Under the pieces are notes generated by a model that searched no databases, was not told the DNA's origin, and saw only the letters and a list, made by a program, of their open reading frames with translations. Position numbers and translations under genes: made by a program. Of a stretch of 64,000 nucleotides of DNA, positions 9,412-17,707 are shown piece after piece. How positions within the stretch are numbered: position 1 is the stretch's first letter; each line of letters starts with the position of its first letter. This DNA is from Sphingobacteriales bacterium (lineage in GTDB: Bacteria; Bacteroidota; Bacteroidia; Chitinophagales; JADIYW01): the NCBI GenBank assembly GCA_016699615.1, contig CP064984.1, positions 2,328,001 through 2,392,000 of the forward strand. Direction: 5' to 3'.

Positions 9412-9443
9412 TTTGGATATATAATAAATTTAATCTATATTTG
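9412..9443 (+). promoter_or_regulatory. Bacteroidota-type promoter for NlpC/P60 gene
   Basis: TTTG at 9412-9415 and TATATTTG at 9436-9443 with a 20-bp spacer match the -33/-7 consensus of the Bacteroidota primary sigma factor. The -7 element ends only 5 bp before ATG 9449. The mRNA would therefore be leaderless, or translation begins at the in-frame ATG 9461. Confidence 0.7.
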
Positions 9444-9448
9444 TCAAT

Positions 9449-10006
9449 ATGAGAAAATACATGAGCAAATTAGCATTAGTAGTTTTATTAGTGTCTAATT
9501 TTCAAACAGTAAAAGCAGAAAATAATTTTTTTGATATTTTTAAAAAAGTTTGTTCAGAAAACAAAGTTGATTTTGATGGATTAAGCATCTTTTTTACAGA
9601 ATCTGGTATAAATCTAAACAAAGCAGTAGATCCACAATTATATGTAAATATTTTTAAATGGATGTTCACACCATACAAATATGGTGGCAAAACAGAAAAA
9701 GGCATAGATTGTTCAAATTATGTTTTTAAATTAAATTCAGAGTGCCAAAGTGATTATTCTACATCATATCAATTAGCACAAATTACAACATATGTAGATC
9801 CTTCAGAATTACAAGAAGGAGATTTGGTTTTCTTTAATGTAAATGGTGGTGGCATTTCACATGTTGGCATTTATCTGCAAGATGGTAAATTTACACATTC
9901 ATCATCATCAAAAGGTGTGTCAATTGCGAATCTAAGCGATCCATATTGGGCAAAAAGATTTTGCAAAGCAGGAAGAATAGCATCTACATTCAAAGTAAAT
10001 AATTAA
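9449..10006 (+). CDS. Secreted NlpC/P60 cysteine peptidase (peptidoglycan endopeptidase)
   Basis: A 185-residue protein with an N-terminal signal peptide (about residues 1-23, ending QTVKA) and a C-terminal NlpC/P60 (C40) domain. These enzymes cut gamma-D-Glu-diaminopimelate bonds in peptidoglycan stems in the periplasm. The catalytic cysteine is in GIDCSNYV (Cys88 from ATG 9449), the catalytic histidine in ISHVGIYL (His138), and the third polar residue is probably His in FTHSSSSKG. EGDLVFFN is the usual strand between them. The promoter ends 5 bp upstream, so ATG 9449 (leaderless) and ATG 9461 are both possible starts; either keeps the signal peptide. The length is typical of a single-domain member. 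Confidence 0.88.
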   Translation: MRKYMSKLALVVLLVSNFQTVKAENNFFDIFKKVCSENKVDFDGLSIFFTESGINLNKAVDPQLYVNIFKWMFTPYKYGGKTEKGIDCSNYVFKLNSECQSDYSTSYQLAQITTYVDPSELQEGDLVFFNVNGGGISHVGIYLQDGKFTHSSSSKGVSIANLSDPYWAKRFCKAGRIASTFKVNN

Positions 10007-10057
10007 TATTATAAAAAAGCTAGAATCCATAATTTTGTTAAACACAAATGTTTAATA

Positions 10058-10615
10058 ATGGATGCTGATTTTAATAATATCAAGAAAGGAACTCTATTGC
10101 TTGCCGAACCATTTATGCAAGACGAACATTTTAAACGTTCAGTAGTCTTAATTTGTGAGCACAATACAGAAGGAACAATTGGACTGATTCTCAATAAACC
10201 AACAATCTTTAAAGTGAATCAGATGGTTGGCAACTTTCCGCATATCAATGCATTTATTCATAGTGGTGGTCCAGTCGAAAATGACAGACTAAATTATATT
10301 CATGTATACCACGATATTATACCTAATGCATTTCAAATTGAAGATAATATATATTGGAATGGAGATTTTGATGTGTTGAAAGAACAAATAAAACTAAAGC
10401 ACATCATGCCACAAAATATTATGTTCTTTTCAGGTTATGCAGCTTGGGATTTTGAGCAACTCAAAGCCGAAGTAGAAGAACAAAGTTGGATAATATGCAA
10501 TATAGATTATCCAATATTTAAAACAAGCGAATACATGTGGAAAGATATTCTACAAAAAATGGGTGGAAAATATAAACTTATAGCTGAGTATCCAGAAAAC
10601 CCAAACCTAAACTAA
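10058..10615 (+). CDS. YqgE/AlgH family protein (DUF179, UPF0301)
   Basis: A 185-residue cytoplasmic protein of the YqgE/AlgH family, with no signal peptide. Diagnostic segments are KGTLLLAEPFMQDEHFKRSV at the N-terminus, GTIGLILNKPT, the HSGGPVENDRL glycine motif and the FFSGYAAWDFEQLKAEVEE segment near the C-terminus. The length fits the family. AlgH in Pseudomonas was linked to alginate regulation, but the biochemical role is unsettled and the family is widespread in Bacteroidota. It lies between a peptidoglycan peptidase and the broken SPOR gene, with only 7 bp to the convergent stop of the latter. Confidence 0.9.
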   Translation: MDADFNNIKKGTLLLAEPFMQDEHFKRSVVLICEHNTEGTIGLILNKPTIFKVNQMVGNFPHINAFIHSGGPVENDRLNYIHVYHDIIPNAFQIEDNIYWNGDFDVLKEQIKLKHIMPQNIMFFSGYAAWDFEQLKAEVEEQSWIICNIDYPIFKTSEYMWKDILQKMGGKYKLIAEYPENPNLN

Positions 10616-10622
10616 AGTGTGC

Positions 10623-11548
10623 TTATTTTACGATAAAAGACTTTTCAAAACTTGAGTATTGTCGTACTTTTTCTAATGCAGAATTCATTTGTTCTATTGA
10701 GCTAAAGCCAGTAATCCAAACAGTATTTAAATCTCTTTCATTCTTATAAGTAATCAATTGTCCAATATTCGAAAACTGATTTAAAATATTCCAATTTGGA
10801 TTCATATAAGAGCCAAGTTGTATCGCCAACGGATATTTACTTTTTACATCTTGTGTACTCATCTTACCAAGACTAAGATGATCTTTAGATGTAATATTGT
10901 TGATGCTGTTTGTTGTTTTAGGTTCTTCTTTCTTTGTGTTAATAGTAGGTTTTGTAGGTGCTTTTATTTCTTCAGTTGTTACAGAAGTTGTTGTTAAAAT
11001 ATAACTTGTAGGTTCAGTTGTTTTTTTAATTTCAGCTGGTGCATCTTCAATTGCATAATTATTTATGTTCAACTTTTTAATAACACCATTAGAAGAAAAT
11101 GTCAAATTATTTTCATCAAGCATTCCAGTATTCGATTCGTTGTTTGGTGTGTTTATGCCATTTCCCATATTTTTTGGTTTGCTCCACAATTCATCTTTGT
11201 ATTCTGACATATACAAATCTGTACCACCTTTTGTGCCAGGAAAATTTGCAATAAAAAACATTTTTTTAGTCTCATCATTTTCAATAATCGTTGGACTGCC
11301 AACTTTATAAGTTCCTAATAGATTTTTATTAAGTGTATAAGCTACCCATTTATTATCTATCCATACTGCGTGCAATACGTCATACATTAGCGTTTCTTCT
11401 ATGCTTTGTATATGTTCAGGTACTTTATTTGTATTCACATTTGCATCATACAATTCAAAGGTAATGTCTTGTAAGTATCCATAGTCATTTTCTAACTTAT
11501 ATGCTGAGAAAACAGAGAAACTATTAATGCACAATAATAATATAAAGA
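10623..11548 (-). pseudogene. SPOR-domain/PD40-like exported protein, main part, 5' end cut off by IS982-family insertion
   Basis: About 306 codons of a gene whose first eight codons lie on the far side of the insertion element (12571-12594). If the element and one copy of the 8-bp duplication are removed, the frame is continuous for 314 codons including the stop. It then starts with a good signal peptide, MNKFLLFI joined to LLLCINSFSVFSA. The middle has PD40/beta-propeller-like strands (KKMFFIANFPGTKGGTDLYM, NNLTFSSNGVIKKL). A Thr/Lys-rich linker follows, and the last 75 residues resemble a SPOR peptidoglycan-binding domain (YPLAIQLGSYMNPNWNILNQ...VWITGFSSIEQMNSALEKVR). Without its start the product would lack export; a TTG at 11534 could allow a truncated cytoplasmic form. 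Confidence 0.85.
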
Positions 11549-12570
11549 ACCTGTTGTGCGGTTTAACATAGTGCGAATTTAAGATGATTGATTGGTTTAT
11601 TATTCATTTTATTTAAAAGTTGTAAGGCAGTTAATGCACAGGTTTTAGATTTGATTCTTGTAATCAATCCAATGAATGATTTAGCATAGTTTCTTTTAAT
11701 CATAAACTGGTCACAAAGTTGTGAGAATAATGTTTCAATTCTCTTTCTACATTTTCTAAGTATGAATGGATATTTCTGATAGTCTTTTTGATTGTTACGC
11801 AAAGGAGTTTTAAGTTGAATATTACAGGACTCAAACAAGTCTAATTGGTATTGAGTAGATAGATAGCCTTTGTCACCAAGTAGTATAGCATTATTCATTC
11901 CACTATGCTTTAGATTATTTAAAAAATGTACATCATGTACGCTGGCTTTGGTAATATCCATTGACATAAATGTTCCATTAAGGGTTGTAGACAAGTGAAG
12001 TTTATATCCATAATAATACGATTTACTTACAGCAGAATAACCTTTATCTGGAGCTGTTTCAAAATCATGTTTGCATATTTTAGAATGCTTTTCTCTTGCT
12101 AATTGTACAATTGGAATAGGTATAGAATCTACAATAAAAACATCTTCAAATTCATTAAAAGGTTGTGCCATTTTTTCATTCAAGAGATGAATATAATTCT
12201 GTAATCTTCGCCTTCGTTTATTATAATTAGAACGGTCAATTAAATGTGGAAAATCTAATGAATATTCTACCTTTAATTTCTTCCAAAATAAGTTTTCAGA
12301 ATCAATACTCAATGCTTCAGCACAAAGTGATAATGCGATGATTTCACAATCATTCATTTTAGGCTTATTTCTATATAATTGGAAGTTAAAAGAGGAATCT
12401 ACAATAAAATCTTTCAGATAAAGTTTGGAAAGATTAAAAATTTTGTCGAAATTTGATTTGATGTTGTGCATTGTAAATAATTGGTATTCAAATAATTATA
12501 TACAAAAATCATGCTAAAACATGATGCACAACATCACTTTTATATTAAGTATTTAAACCGCACAACGGGT
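11549..12570 (-). mobile_element. Complete IS982-family insertion sequence
   Basis: A 1022-bp element with one transposase gene. Its ends read ACCTGTTGTGCGGTTTAA (left) and, in reverse complement, ACCCGTTGTGCGGTTTAA (right): inverted repeats with one mismatch in 18. It is flanked by near-identical 8-bp direct repeats, TATAAAGA at 11541-11548 and TATAAATA at 12571-12578. The exact restoration of the interrupted signal-peptide frame when element and one repeat are removed confirms both boundaries and the 8-bp duplication. Size, ends and transposase all fit IS982. Confidence 0.93.
11563..12471 (-). CDS. IS982-family DDE transposase
   Basis: A 302-residue transposase that fills the element, the usual length for IS982. 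Family features are the arginine-rich RSNYNKRRRRLQNYI segment, IVDSIPIPIVQLAREKHSK (first acidic residue), YYYGYKLHLSTTLNG, the GDKGYLST segment (second acidic residue) and KCRKRIETLFSQLCDQF near the C-terminus (glutamate of the triad). No frameshift or stop is seen, so it may be active. It is transcribed in the same direction as the gene it interrupts. Confidence 0.93.
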   Translation of the reverse strand: MHNIKSNFDKIFNLSKLYLKDFIVDSSFNFQLYRNKPKMNDCEIIALSLCAEALSIDSENLFWKKLKVEYSLDFPHLIDRSNYNKRRRRLQNYIHLLNEKMAQPFNEFEDVFIVDSIPIPIVQLAREKHSKICKHDFETAPDKGYSAVSKSYYYGYKLHLSTTLNGTFMSMDITKASVHDVHFLNNLKHSGMNNAILLGDKGYLSTQYQLDLFESCNIQLKTPLRNNQKDYQKYPFILRKCRKRIETLFSQLCDQFMIKRNYAKSFIGLITRIKSKTCALTALQLLNKMNNKPINHLKFALC

Positions 12571-12594
12571 TATAAATAATAAAAATTTGTTCAT
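12571..12594 (-). pseudogene. Detached 5' end of the SPOR-domain gene (start codon and signal-peptide codons)
   Basis: Read on the minus strand from ATG 12592-12594 this gives MNKFLLFI, which runs in frame into LLLCINSFSVFSA on the other side of the IS element. The last eight bases are the target-site duplication. Confidence 0.85.
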
Positions 12595-12625
12595 AAAGAT
12601 GTTTTTAAATAGGTAGTAGTTTAAT

Positions 12626-12637
12626 TTTACATGTAAA
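12626..12637. promoter_or_regulatory. 12-bp palindrome in divergent intergenic region
   Basis: TTTACATGTAAA is perfectly self-complementary. It sits between the detached start of the SPOR gene (minus) and the outer membrane protein gene (plus), where a shared operator would lie. No other support. Confidence 0.2.
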
Positions 12638-12759
12638 TTTAGATATACAATTACTATGCTAGAAACGCTAATTTTCCACAAATTGTTATAAGATGTCTTA
12701 TGTTGTATTAGTATTTTTAGAAATATTAACTATATTACAAATAATTTGAGGGGTATTTT

Positions 12760-13629
12760 TTGCAATTAAGATTATTGTACATATTATTTATTTTATCCAT
12801 TAACCAAGCAATGGCACTTGGAGAGTTCAGAACTTCTGGTGCTCGCCAAGCTGGAATGGGTTTTAATTCTATTTCCTTACCTAGTGTTTATTCAGTATAC
12901 AACAACCAAGCAGCAAGTGCATTCTTAGAAAAAAAATCTTTTGGCTTATATTATTCTCCAGTTTTTATTGGTGAAGGTGTTAATAATATTTCAGGTGTTA
13001 TGGCTATTCCAGTATCCAAAGCAGGCACATTTGGTTTGTCTTTTGGATATTATGGCTACAATGCTTATAACGATAAAAAGATAGGACTTTCCTATGCTAT
13101 AAAATTAGCAAAATTTATTTCGGTAGGCATGCAATTAGATTGGATAAACACAAGGATAGAAGGCTACGGACAAAAAAACTTTGCAACATTTGAATTGGGT
13201 ATAATGGCGAAGCCAATAGAAGAATTGAGTATTGCAGCACATGTGTACAATCCATTAAAACTATATATAGATGATACTAAAGTTGAGAAAATCCCTACAG
13301 TACTCAAGTTTGGCGCAACTTATGAGGCAATAAAAAAGTTTTTCATTACATTAGAATTAGAACAAGAGTTTGGCAGAAAAACACGCGTGCGAGCTGGATT
13401 AGATTATACATACAAAGAAATAGTAAGTTTTAGAGCAGGAATATCAACAGATCCAACAATTGCATCAGTTGGCGTAGGTGTAAAACTAAAGCAAGGTTTG
13501 ATGATAGATTTCGCCACATCTTACAATACAAATATTGGATTTTCGCCACATGTAGGTATCGCTTATGAAATAAAGAATAAGCCAAAACTAGAAAAGACTA
13601 CAAAAAAGAAAAAGACTAATAAAAAGTAA
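12760..13629 (+). CDS. Outer membrane beta-barrel protein, PorV/PorQ-like
   Basis: A 289-residue protein with an N-terminal signal peptide (LLYILFILSINQAMALG). Alternating amphipathic strands run throughout (FGLYYSPVFIGEGV, GTFGLSFGYYGYNAY, FISVGMQLDWINTRIEGYG, MIDFATSYNTNIGF). The opening EFRTSGARQAGMGFNSISLPSVYSVYNN resembles the PorV/PorQ family of outer membrane proteins, some of which act in type IX secretion. A basic tail (KKKKTNKK) ends the chain. TTG 12760 is the only usable start: an in-frame stop lies at 12742-12744 and no ATG precedes the signal peptide. The family assignment is by overall pattern only; a T9SS role is possible, not shown. Confidence 0.6.
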   Translation: MQLRLLYILFILSINQAMALGEFRTSGARQAGMGFNSISLPSVYSVYNNQAASAFLEKKSFGLYYSPVFIGEGVNNISGVMAIPVSKAGTFGLSFGYYGYNAYNDKKIGLSYAIKLAKFISVGMQLDWINTRIEGYGQKNFATFELGIMAKPIEELSIAAHVYNPLKLYIDDTKVEKIPTVLKFGATYEAIKKFFITLELEQEFGRKTRVRAGLDYTYKEIVSFRAGISTDPTIASVGVGVKLKQGLMIDFATSYNTNIGFSPHVGIAYEIKNKPKLEKTTKKKKTNKK

Positions 13630-14124
13630 TACAACATTTCTTACAACAAAATCAAAACTAAAATCTTCTTTGTTACTTTTTCTATTAAGAAAAAAAGTAA
13701 CCATAATACTCTTGTATCGAGCTTCGCCCATGTTGGTTTCCTAACCAACACGCCAATGCATATATAAAATAAAAATAACATAAAAATGTTTCGTCCTTGT
13801 GAAGGAAATGAAGCAATCCAAACTGTCGACTGTCGACTGCTGACTATCACGGCATCAGAAAAATATCGTTAAGAAAATAAGCGTCGAGCGTAAAGAAAGT
13901 TTTGCTGTTTGAAGTTCTGCTTTGTAGAAGCAGAACAAGTTTAAAAACTTTTAGCGAAGACGAATATTTTTAGCGTCATTTTTCGTAAGCCTTGATCTTT
14001 CTTTGTTACTTTCTTTCCATCAAGGGAAAGAAAGTAAATACACATATTTTATCAAGAAAAAAAGTAAATGAATATTTCATAATGGCAAAACTAACAACAT
14101 CTACATACAAATACCAAAAAAGAA
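13630..14124. other. Non-coding stretch with four perfect inverted repeats
   Basis: This 495-bp region lacks a credible gene. It carries four hairpin-forming repeats: 13672-13701 (GTTACTTTTT...AAAAAGTAAC), 13731-13750 (TGTTGGTT/AACCAACA), 13914-13936 (GTTCTGCTT/AAGCAGAAC) and 14006-14037 (13-bp perfect stem TTACTTTCTTTCC/GGAAAGAAAGTAA). A short GTCGACT direct repeat lies at about 13823-13845. The 13672 and 14006 hairpins share the CTTTGTTACTTT start, so they look like copies of one element. The density suggests a dispersed intergenic repeat (REP/MITE-like) or structured RNA; only genome-wide copy number would decide. Confidence 0.6.
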
Positions 14125-14151
14125 AAAGGCTAATAATAAATATTAGCCTTT
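14125..14151 (-). terminator. Rho-independent terminator of ndk
   Basis: A perfect 11-bp stem, AAAGGCTAATA / TATTAGCCTTT, with a 5-nt loop; on the minus strand it is followed by T-rich sequence (TTTTTCTTTTTT-like). It begins 26 bp after the ndk stop codon. Confidence 0.85.
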
Positions 14152-14177
14152 ACAAATAAATGAATATTTAATAATGC

Positions 14178-14597
14178 TTAGAATCTTTCTAACGAAGAGA
14201 AAAAGAAGTTACCTTCAATCGCTGCATTCTCATCAGAGTCAGAACCATGAACAGCATTCTCACCAATAGATTTTGCAAATCTTTTTCTAATAGTACCTTC
14301 TTCTGCTTGCTCAGGATTTGTAGCACCAATTAGTTTTCTAAAACTTTCTACTGCATTTTCTTTTTCTAAAATTGCAGCTACAATTGGTCCTCTACTCATA
14401 AACTCTACTAATTCGCCATAGAAAGGACGCTCTTTGTGTACTTCATAAAATTGTCCTGCTTGCTCTGAAGATAATTTTGTGTACTTCATTGCTACAATTT
14501 TAAATCCGTTTTCGGTCATCATTGCTAAAATAGAACCAATGTTGTTTGCTTCAACAGCATCTGGTTTTATCATGGTAAATGTTCTGTTTGTTGCCAT
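14178..14597 (-). CDS. ndk: Nucleoside-diphosphate kinase
   Basis: A 139-residue enzyme that equalises nucleoside di- and triphosphate pools through a phosphohistidine intermediate. It opens with TFTMIKPDAVEANNIG, the family N-terminus, followed by HKERPFYGELVEFMSRGP (substrate-binding helix region). The catalytic histidine is in NAVHGSDSDENA near the C-terminus, the canonical active-site signature. ATG 14597 (MATNRTF) is chosen because the longer frame starts inside a -7 promoter element (TACCTTTG, 14617-14610 on the minus strand). Length and motifs are fully normal. A hairpin terminator follows. Confidence 0.97.
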   Translation of the reverse strand: MATNRTFTMIKPDAVEANNIGSILAMMTENGFKIVAMKYTKLSSEQAGQFYEVHKERPFYGELVEFMSRGPIVAAILEKENAVESFRKLIGATNPEQAEEGTIRKRFAKSIGENAVHGSDSDENAAIEGNFFFSSLERF

Positions 14598-14609
14598 ATT
14601 TTTTTTGCG

Positions 14610-14617
14610 CAAAGGTA
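14610..14617 (-). promoter_or_regulatory. -7 promoter element of ndk
   Basis: TACCTTTG on the minus strand matches TAnnTTTG and ends 12 bp upstream of ATG 14597. It rules out the longer start at 14612. A clear -33 TTTG was not identified. Confidence 0.55.
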
Positions 14618-14653
14618 AGATACTAGTTTAGAAAAAATACATTCTGCTTATTA

Positions 14654-15346
14654 TCATTCGATTAATCTTTTCTCTTTTCCTTTTATAACAACGACAAACT
14701 CACCTTTTGGTTCTTTTTGTGTAAAATATTCTAATGCTTCTTGTGCGCTACCTCTGTAAGTTTCTTCAAATTTTTTGCTAAGTTCTCTAGAAATCGAAAC
14801 TTGCCTATCTGCGCCCATATGTTCTATAATTTCCTTAAGTAGTTTTACAACTCTATATGGCGATTCATACAAAATAATAGTTCTCGGTTCTTCAATTAAT
14901 GCCAATAATCTTTTTTGCCTGCCTTTTTGGTGTGGCAAAAATCCTTCAAACACAAGTCTATCAGTAGGAAATCCAGAGTTGACCAAAGCAGGTACAAAAG
15001 CAGTTGCACCAGGCAATGTTTCCACTTCAATATGGTGGAGAATACAAGCTCTTACCAACAAGAAACCAGGATCAGAAATTCCAGGTGTACCAGCATCAGA
15101 TACTAAGGCAATATTTTTGCCCATTTGCAATTGCTGAATAAAGTATTCTGCAACTTTATGCTCATTGTCTTTGTGGTAAGATTGCAAAGGCGTACTAATG
15201 CTAAAATGCTTACACAAAAATTGAGTATTTCTGGTGTCTTCGGCCAAAATCAAATCTACACTTTGTAGTACTTTTAGAGCTCGGTGTGTAATGTCTTCTA
15301 GGTTGCCAATAGGTGTTGGTACAATGTATAGTTTGTTTGCAGTCAT
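14654..15346 (-). CDS. rsmI: 16S rRNA (cytidine1402-2'-O)-methyltransferase RsmI
   Basis: A 230-residue SAM-dependent tetrapyrrole-methylase-fold enzyme that 2'-O-methylates C1402 in the decoding centre of 16S rRNA. It has the family hallmarks LYIVPTPIGNLEDITHRAL at the N-terminus, LILAEDTRNTQFL, ALVSDAGTPGISDPG (SAM-binding loop) and LPGATAFVPALVNSG. FEGFLPHQKGRQKRL and TIILYESPYRVVKLL complete the set. It starts 1 bp after the stop of the upstream hypothetical gene, so the two are co-transcribed. The length matches the bacterial enzyme without its optional C-terminal tail. Confidence 0.95.
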   Translation of the reverse strand: MTANKLYIVPTPIGNLEDITHRALKVLQSVDLILAEDTRNTQFLCKHFSISTPLQSYHKDNEHKVAEYFIQQLQMGKNIALVSDAGTPGISDPGFLLVRACILHHIEVETLPGATAFVPALVNSGFPTDRLVFEGFLPHQKGRQKRLLALIEEPRTIILYESPYRVVKLLKEIIEHMGADRQVSISRELSKKFEETYRGSAQEALEYFTQKEPKGEFVVVIKGKEKRLIE

Positions 15347-15347
15347 T

Positions 15348-15929
15348 TTAAGGATTTAGCATTTTTGTTTGTAGAGATTCAATATATTCTATTAAATGTA
15401 TAGGCTTAAATTGTCTCCAATTAATTGGCTCATCATCATCTATCCCAATAAATTCTATATAGTGGTGTAAGTTTGCGTCTTGCATTTCATTTACAATATG
15501 CGACTTAAAGTTGATGGCAGCAATATAACCATGCTGTTGTTGAATGTCATCATACCATTCTTCATAATAATCTTCAATATCTGCAAAGAACTCAAGTATA
15601 TTTTCACCAATCAAAATAAATTTATAAATATTATTTTCAATCATTGTATCAATAATATCTCTTTTTAAGAACATAATGTCATTGTTCAAACAATCATTCC
15701 ATTCGCCTATAAATTCTAATATTACCACACCTCTTTTATAGTTAGTGTAGATTTGTTTAATGTACAAAGTTTCAGAGCCAAAAGAATCCCATTGTGGATG
15801 AATTAAATAGTTGTATATCTTATCTGTAAACTCAAATTCGCTATGTGTCTTTCCATAAAATGGCGACAGCTCATCTGCTGTAGCATTGTATATATCTCGC
15901 CATTTCCAGTATGGTTCTATGCTATGCAT
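15348..15929 (-). CDS. Conserved hypothetical protein upstream of rsmI
   Basis: A 193-residue acidic cytoplasmic protein with no signal peptide or membrane segment. It has an aromatic N-terminus (EPYWKWRDIYNATADELSPF) and clusters of Asp/Glu/Tyr (ADIEDYYEEWYDDIQQQHG). I do not recognise a named domain. ATG 15929 is chosen because the longer start (TTG 15935) lies inside a TATCTTTG -7 element (15940-15933, minus). The -7 box ends only 3 bp before the ATG, so the mRNA is probably leaderless or nearly so. Tight coupling (1 bp) to rsmI suggests joint expression but says little about function. Confidence 0.75.
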   Translation of the reverse strand: MHSIEPYWKWRDIYNATADELSPFYGKTHSEFEFTDKIYNYLIHPQWDSFGSETLYIKQIYTNYKRGVVILEFIGEWNDCLNNDIMFLKRDIIDTMIENNIYKFILIGENILEFFADIEDYYEEWYDDIQQQHGYIAAINFKSHIVNEMQDANLHHYIEFIGIDDDEPINWRQFKPIHLIEYIESLQTKMLNP

Positions 15930-15963
15930 GCACAAAGATAAATATTTTTAAGCTAAAGAAATA

Positions 15964-17158
15964 TTATAAGAAACATTCGCCTTCGCCACGATAGGTTTTT
16001 ACTTTGTCTATTATTTTTCCTTGACTAATTAAATGCAATTCATTAAAACGCTCGCAAAGTTCTCCTGCTTTGCTATGCCTAAATAATATACTATCACCAA
16101 TTTTTAGCTTCTCTTTTCCGTTGTAGGTAAAAGGCGTCTGCACTTCTCCAGTACCTTCATTTTCTGTAAGCACCACATCTTTAGGTAGGTACGGTTTAGG
16201 TTGCTTGTCTATGCCTATGCTACCACTAGCTACATAGCCACCACCAAGGCAAGTAAACATATTTGCACTCGGATGTCTTACAATTGGCACAGCAAAACCA
16301 GCAGCAGGCAAGTGTTTAAAATTATTATAATAATCAAATAAAGCAGGACTATAAAAGCCAGAACCAACAGTTATTTCAGTAATGCCATCTTCTATTTTGT
16401 TCCATTCCATACTGCCTGTGCCACCAGCATTTACAATCTCTATAGTATTATATTTCGATTTGGCATATTGTACAATGGCAGCTCTACGTGCAGTATATGC
16501 AGGAATAGATTTCTTTTTTAAAAATTTAATAGCAAAATTTTTGATACCCATTGCAGGATTGGTATCGCCCACACCAGCAATCTGAGCTTCGTAGCCCATC
16601 AATGCCACCAATTGTAGATGCTTGTATTTTTCTAAAGAATCAATTAAGGCAATAGCATCATTCTCATTTTTGATAGCAGAACGATTGACACCAAAATGCA
16701 AACCCATAATATTAGACGACATATCCATATCTATACAAATAGGCTGTACAGTATCTTCTTTTTCAGCAATATCGTTTATCAATTGTAGATGAGCTTCTAA
16801 ATCTACCATCAAGATAATTTTTTTGCCTACTTTAGTTGAAGCACAAATCTGTTGAATTTGTTTTTTGTCTACAATAGGGTAACCCAACAGCAAATCATCA
16901 AAACCTTGCTTAGATAAAAAAAAGCGCTGCAGCACCAGTAAAGCACATAATGCCTTTGTAGCAACTATTCCTTTCTAAAATATGTTGTAGCACCCACCTG
17001 CATCTGATAGACTTAGAAGCTATGCGTATACTTTTTTTGCCAGCACGTTGAGCAATGGCATCAATATTTTCGTTAAGCATATCTACATCAAGATAGGCAA
17101 GCGGCAAGGTATTTTCTTTAAAAATTTCGTTGTAGTAAGTATAATCTCTAGTTGACAT
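15964..17158 (-). pseudogene. Alanine-racemase-fold PLP enzyme (D-threonine aldolase/amino-acid deaminase type), one frameshift
   Basis: Two overlapping minus-strand frames encode one protein. The 5' part runs from ATG 17158 (MSTRDYTYYNEIF) and includes LAYLDVDMLNENIDAIAQRA and IRIASKSIRCRWVLQHIL, where the PLP lysine is expected in the KSIR segment. The 3' part runs from FLSKQGFDDLLLGYPIVDK to the C-terminus GEGECFL. The frame changes inside a run of eight A (plus strand, about 16916-16923). Removing one base gives an uninterrupted 397-residue chain, the normal length for this family of D-threonine aldolase/D-serine dehydratase-like enzymes. The metal-binding HxxxC-like end (VKTYRGEGECF) is present. 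It could be a real pseudogene or a homopolymer base-calling error. Confidence 0.85.
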
Positions 17159-17173
17159 AGTTGATTGATTACC

Positions 17174-17181
17174 CAAATATA
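17174..17181 (-). promoter_or_regulatory. -7 promoter element of the aldolase-like gene
   Basis: TATATTTG on the minus strand, ending 15 bp before ATG 17158; the alternative TTG start at 17176 falls inside it and is therefore unlikely. Confidence 0.5.
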
Positions 17182-17370
17182 TCTAAAACAAACCATATAT
17201 TATGACAGATAGCCATGTTTTTTGATATTTATAATGATGTATTAAAATATGTATAAATTGCATTTGCAAACTTCGCTTGGAGTTTGTAACTTCACAAATC
17301 CCTCACACGAAGTAGTCATTTTACCAAAACCAACTCCAAATATTAATTTTAGATTTTTAAATAAATTTGC

Positions 17371-17394
17371 TAAATTTGTATCCAAATGAATACA
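17371..17394 (+). promoter_or_regulatory. Promoter -7 box and overlapping inverted repeat (candidate operator) of toxin-antitoxin operon
   Basis: TAAATTTG at 17371-17378 matches the -7 consensus. It is overlapped by an imperfect inverted repeat at 17377-17394 (TGTATCC, AAAT, GAATACA; 6 of 7 bases pair). The repeat covers the expected transcription start, 10 bp upstream of the toxin ATG, which is where an autoregulating antitoxin would bind. Confidence 0.5.
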
Positions 17395-17404
17395 GATTTA
17401 AGAA

Positions 17405-17704
17405 ATGTACTTTATTGAAAAGACAATAGAATTTGACAAATGGTTTAGGAAATTGAAAGATTTGAGAGCTAAAGCAAAAATATTATTTAGACTTCAAAAA
17501 TTAGAGAATGAAGAATATTTTGGAGATTGCAAACCTGTTGGAAATGGAATAAGTGAATTGAAAATAAATTATGCAAAGGGTTATAGAATCTATTTCAAAG
17601 AAACAGATGGAAAAATTATTATTTTGCTAATTGGCGGAGATAAATCAACCCAGCAAAAAGACATTGAAAATGCAAAAGAGATTTGGGATAATATAAAAAA
17701 ATAA
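17405..17704 (+). CDS. RelE/ParE-superfamily toxin (addiction-module killer type)
   Basis: A 99-residue basic protein of the HigB/RelE-like killer family (the short 'addiction module killer protein' group). Typical features are the N-terminal EKTIEFDKWFRKLKDLRAKAKIL, a central NGISELKINYAKGYRIYF strand pair with the conserved glycine-tyrosine-arginine, and ILLIGGDKSTQQKDIENA near the end. Members of this fold usually cut mRNA at the ribosome; some act on gyrase. The antitoxin gene follows after 3 bp, giving a toxin-first operon. Both genes look intact. Confidence 0.88.
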   Translation: MYFIEKTIEFDKWFRKLKDLRAKAKILFRLQKLENEEYFGDCKPVGNGISELKINYAKGYRIYFKETDGKIIILLIGGDKSTQQKDIENAKEIWDNIKK

Positions 17705-17707
17705 AAA

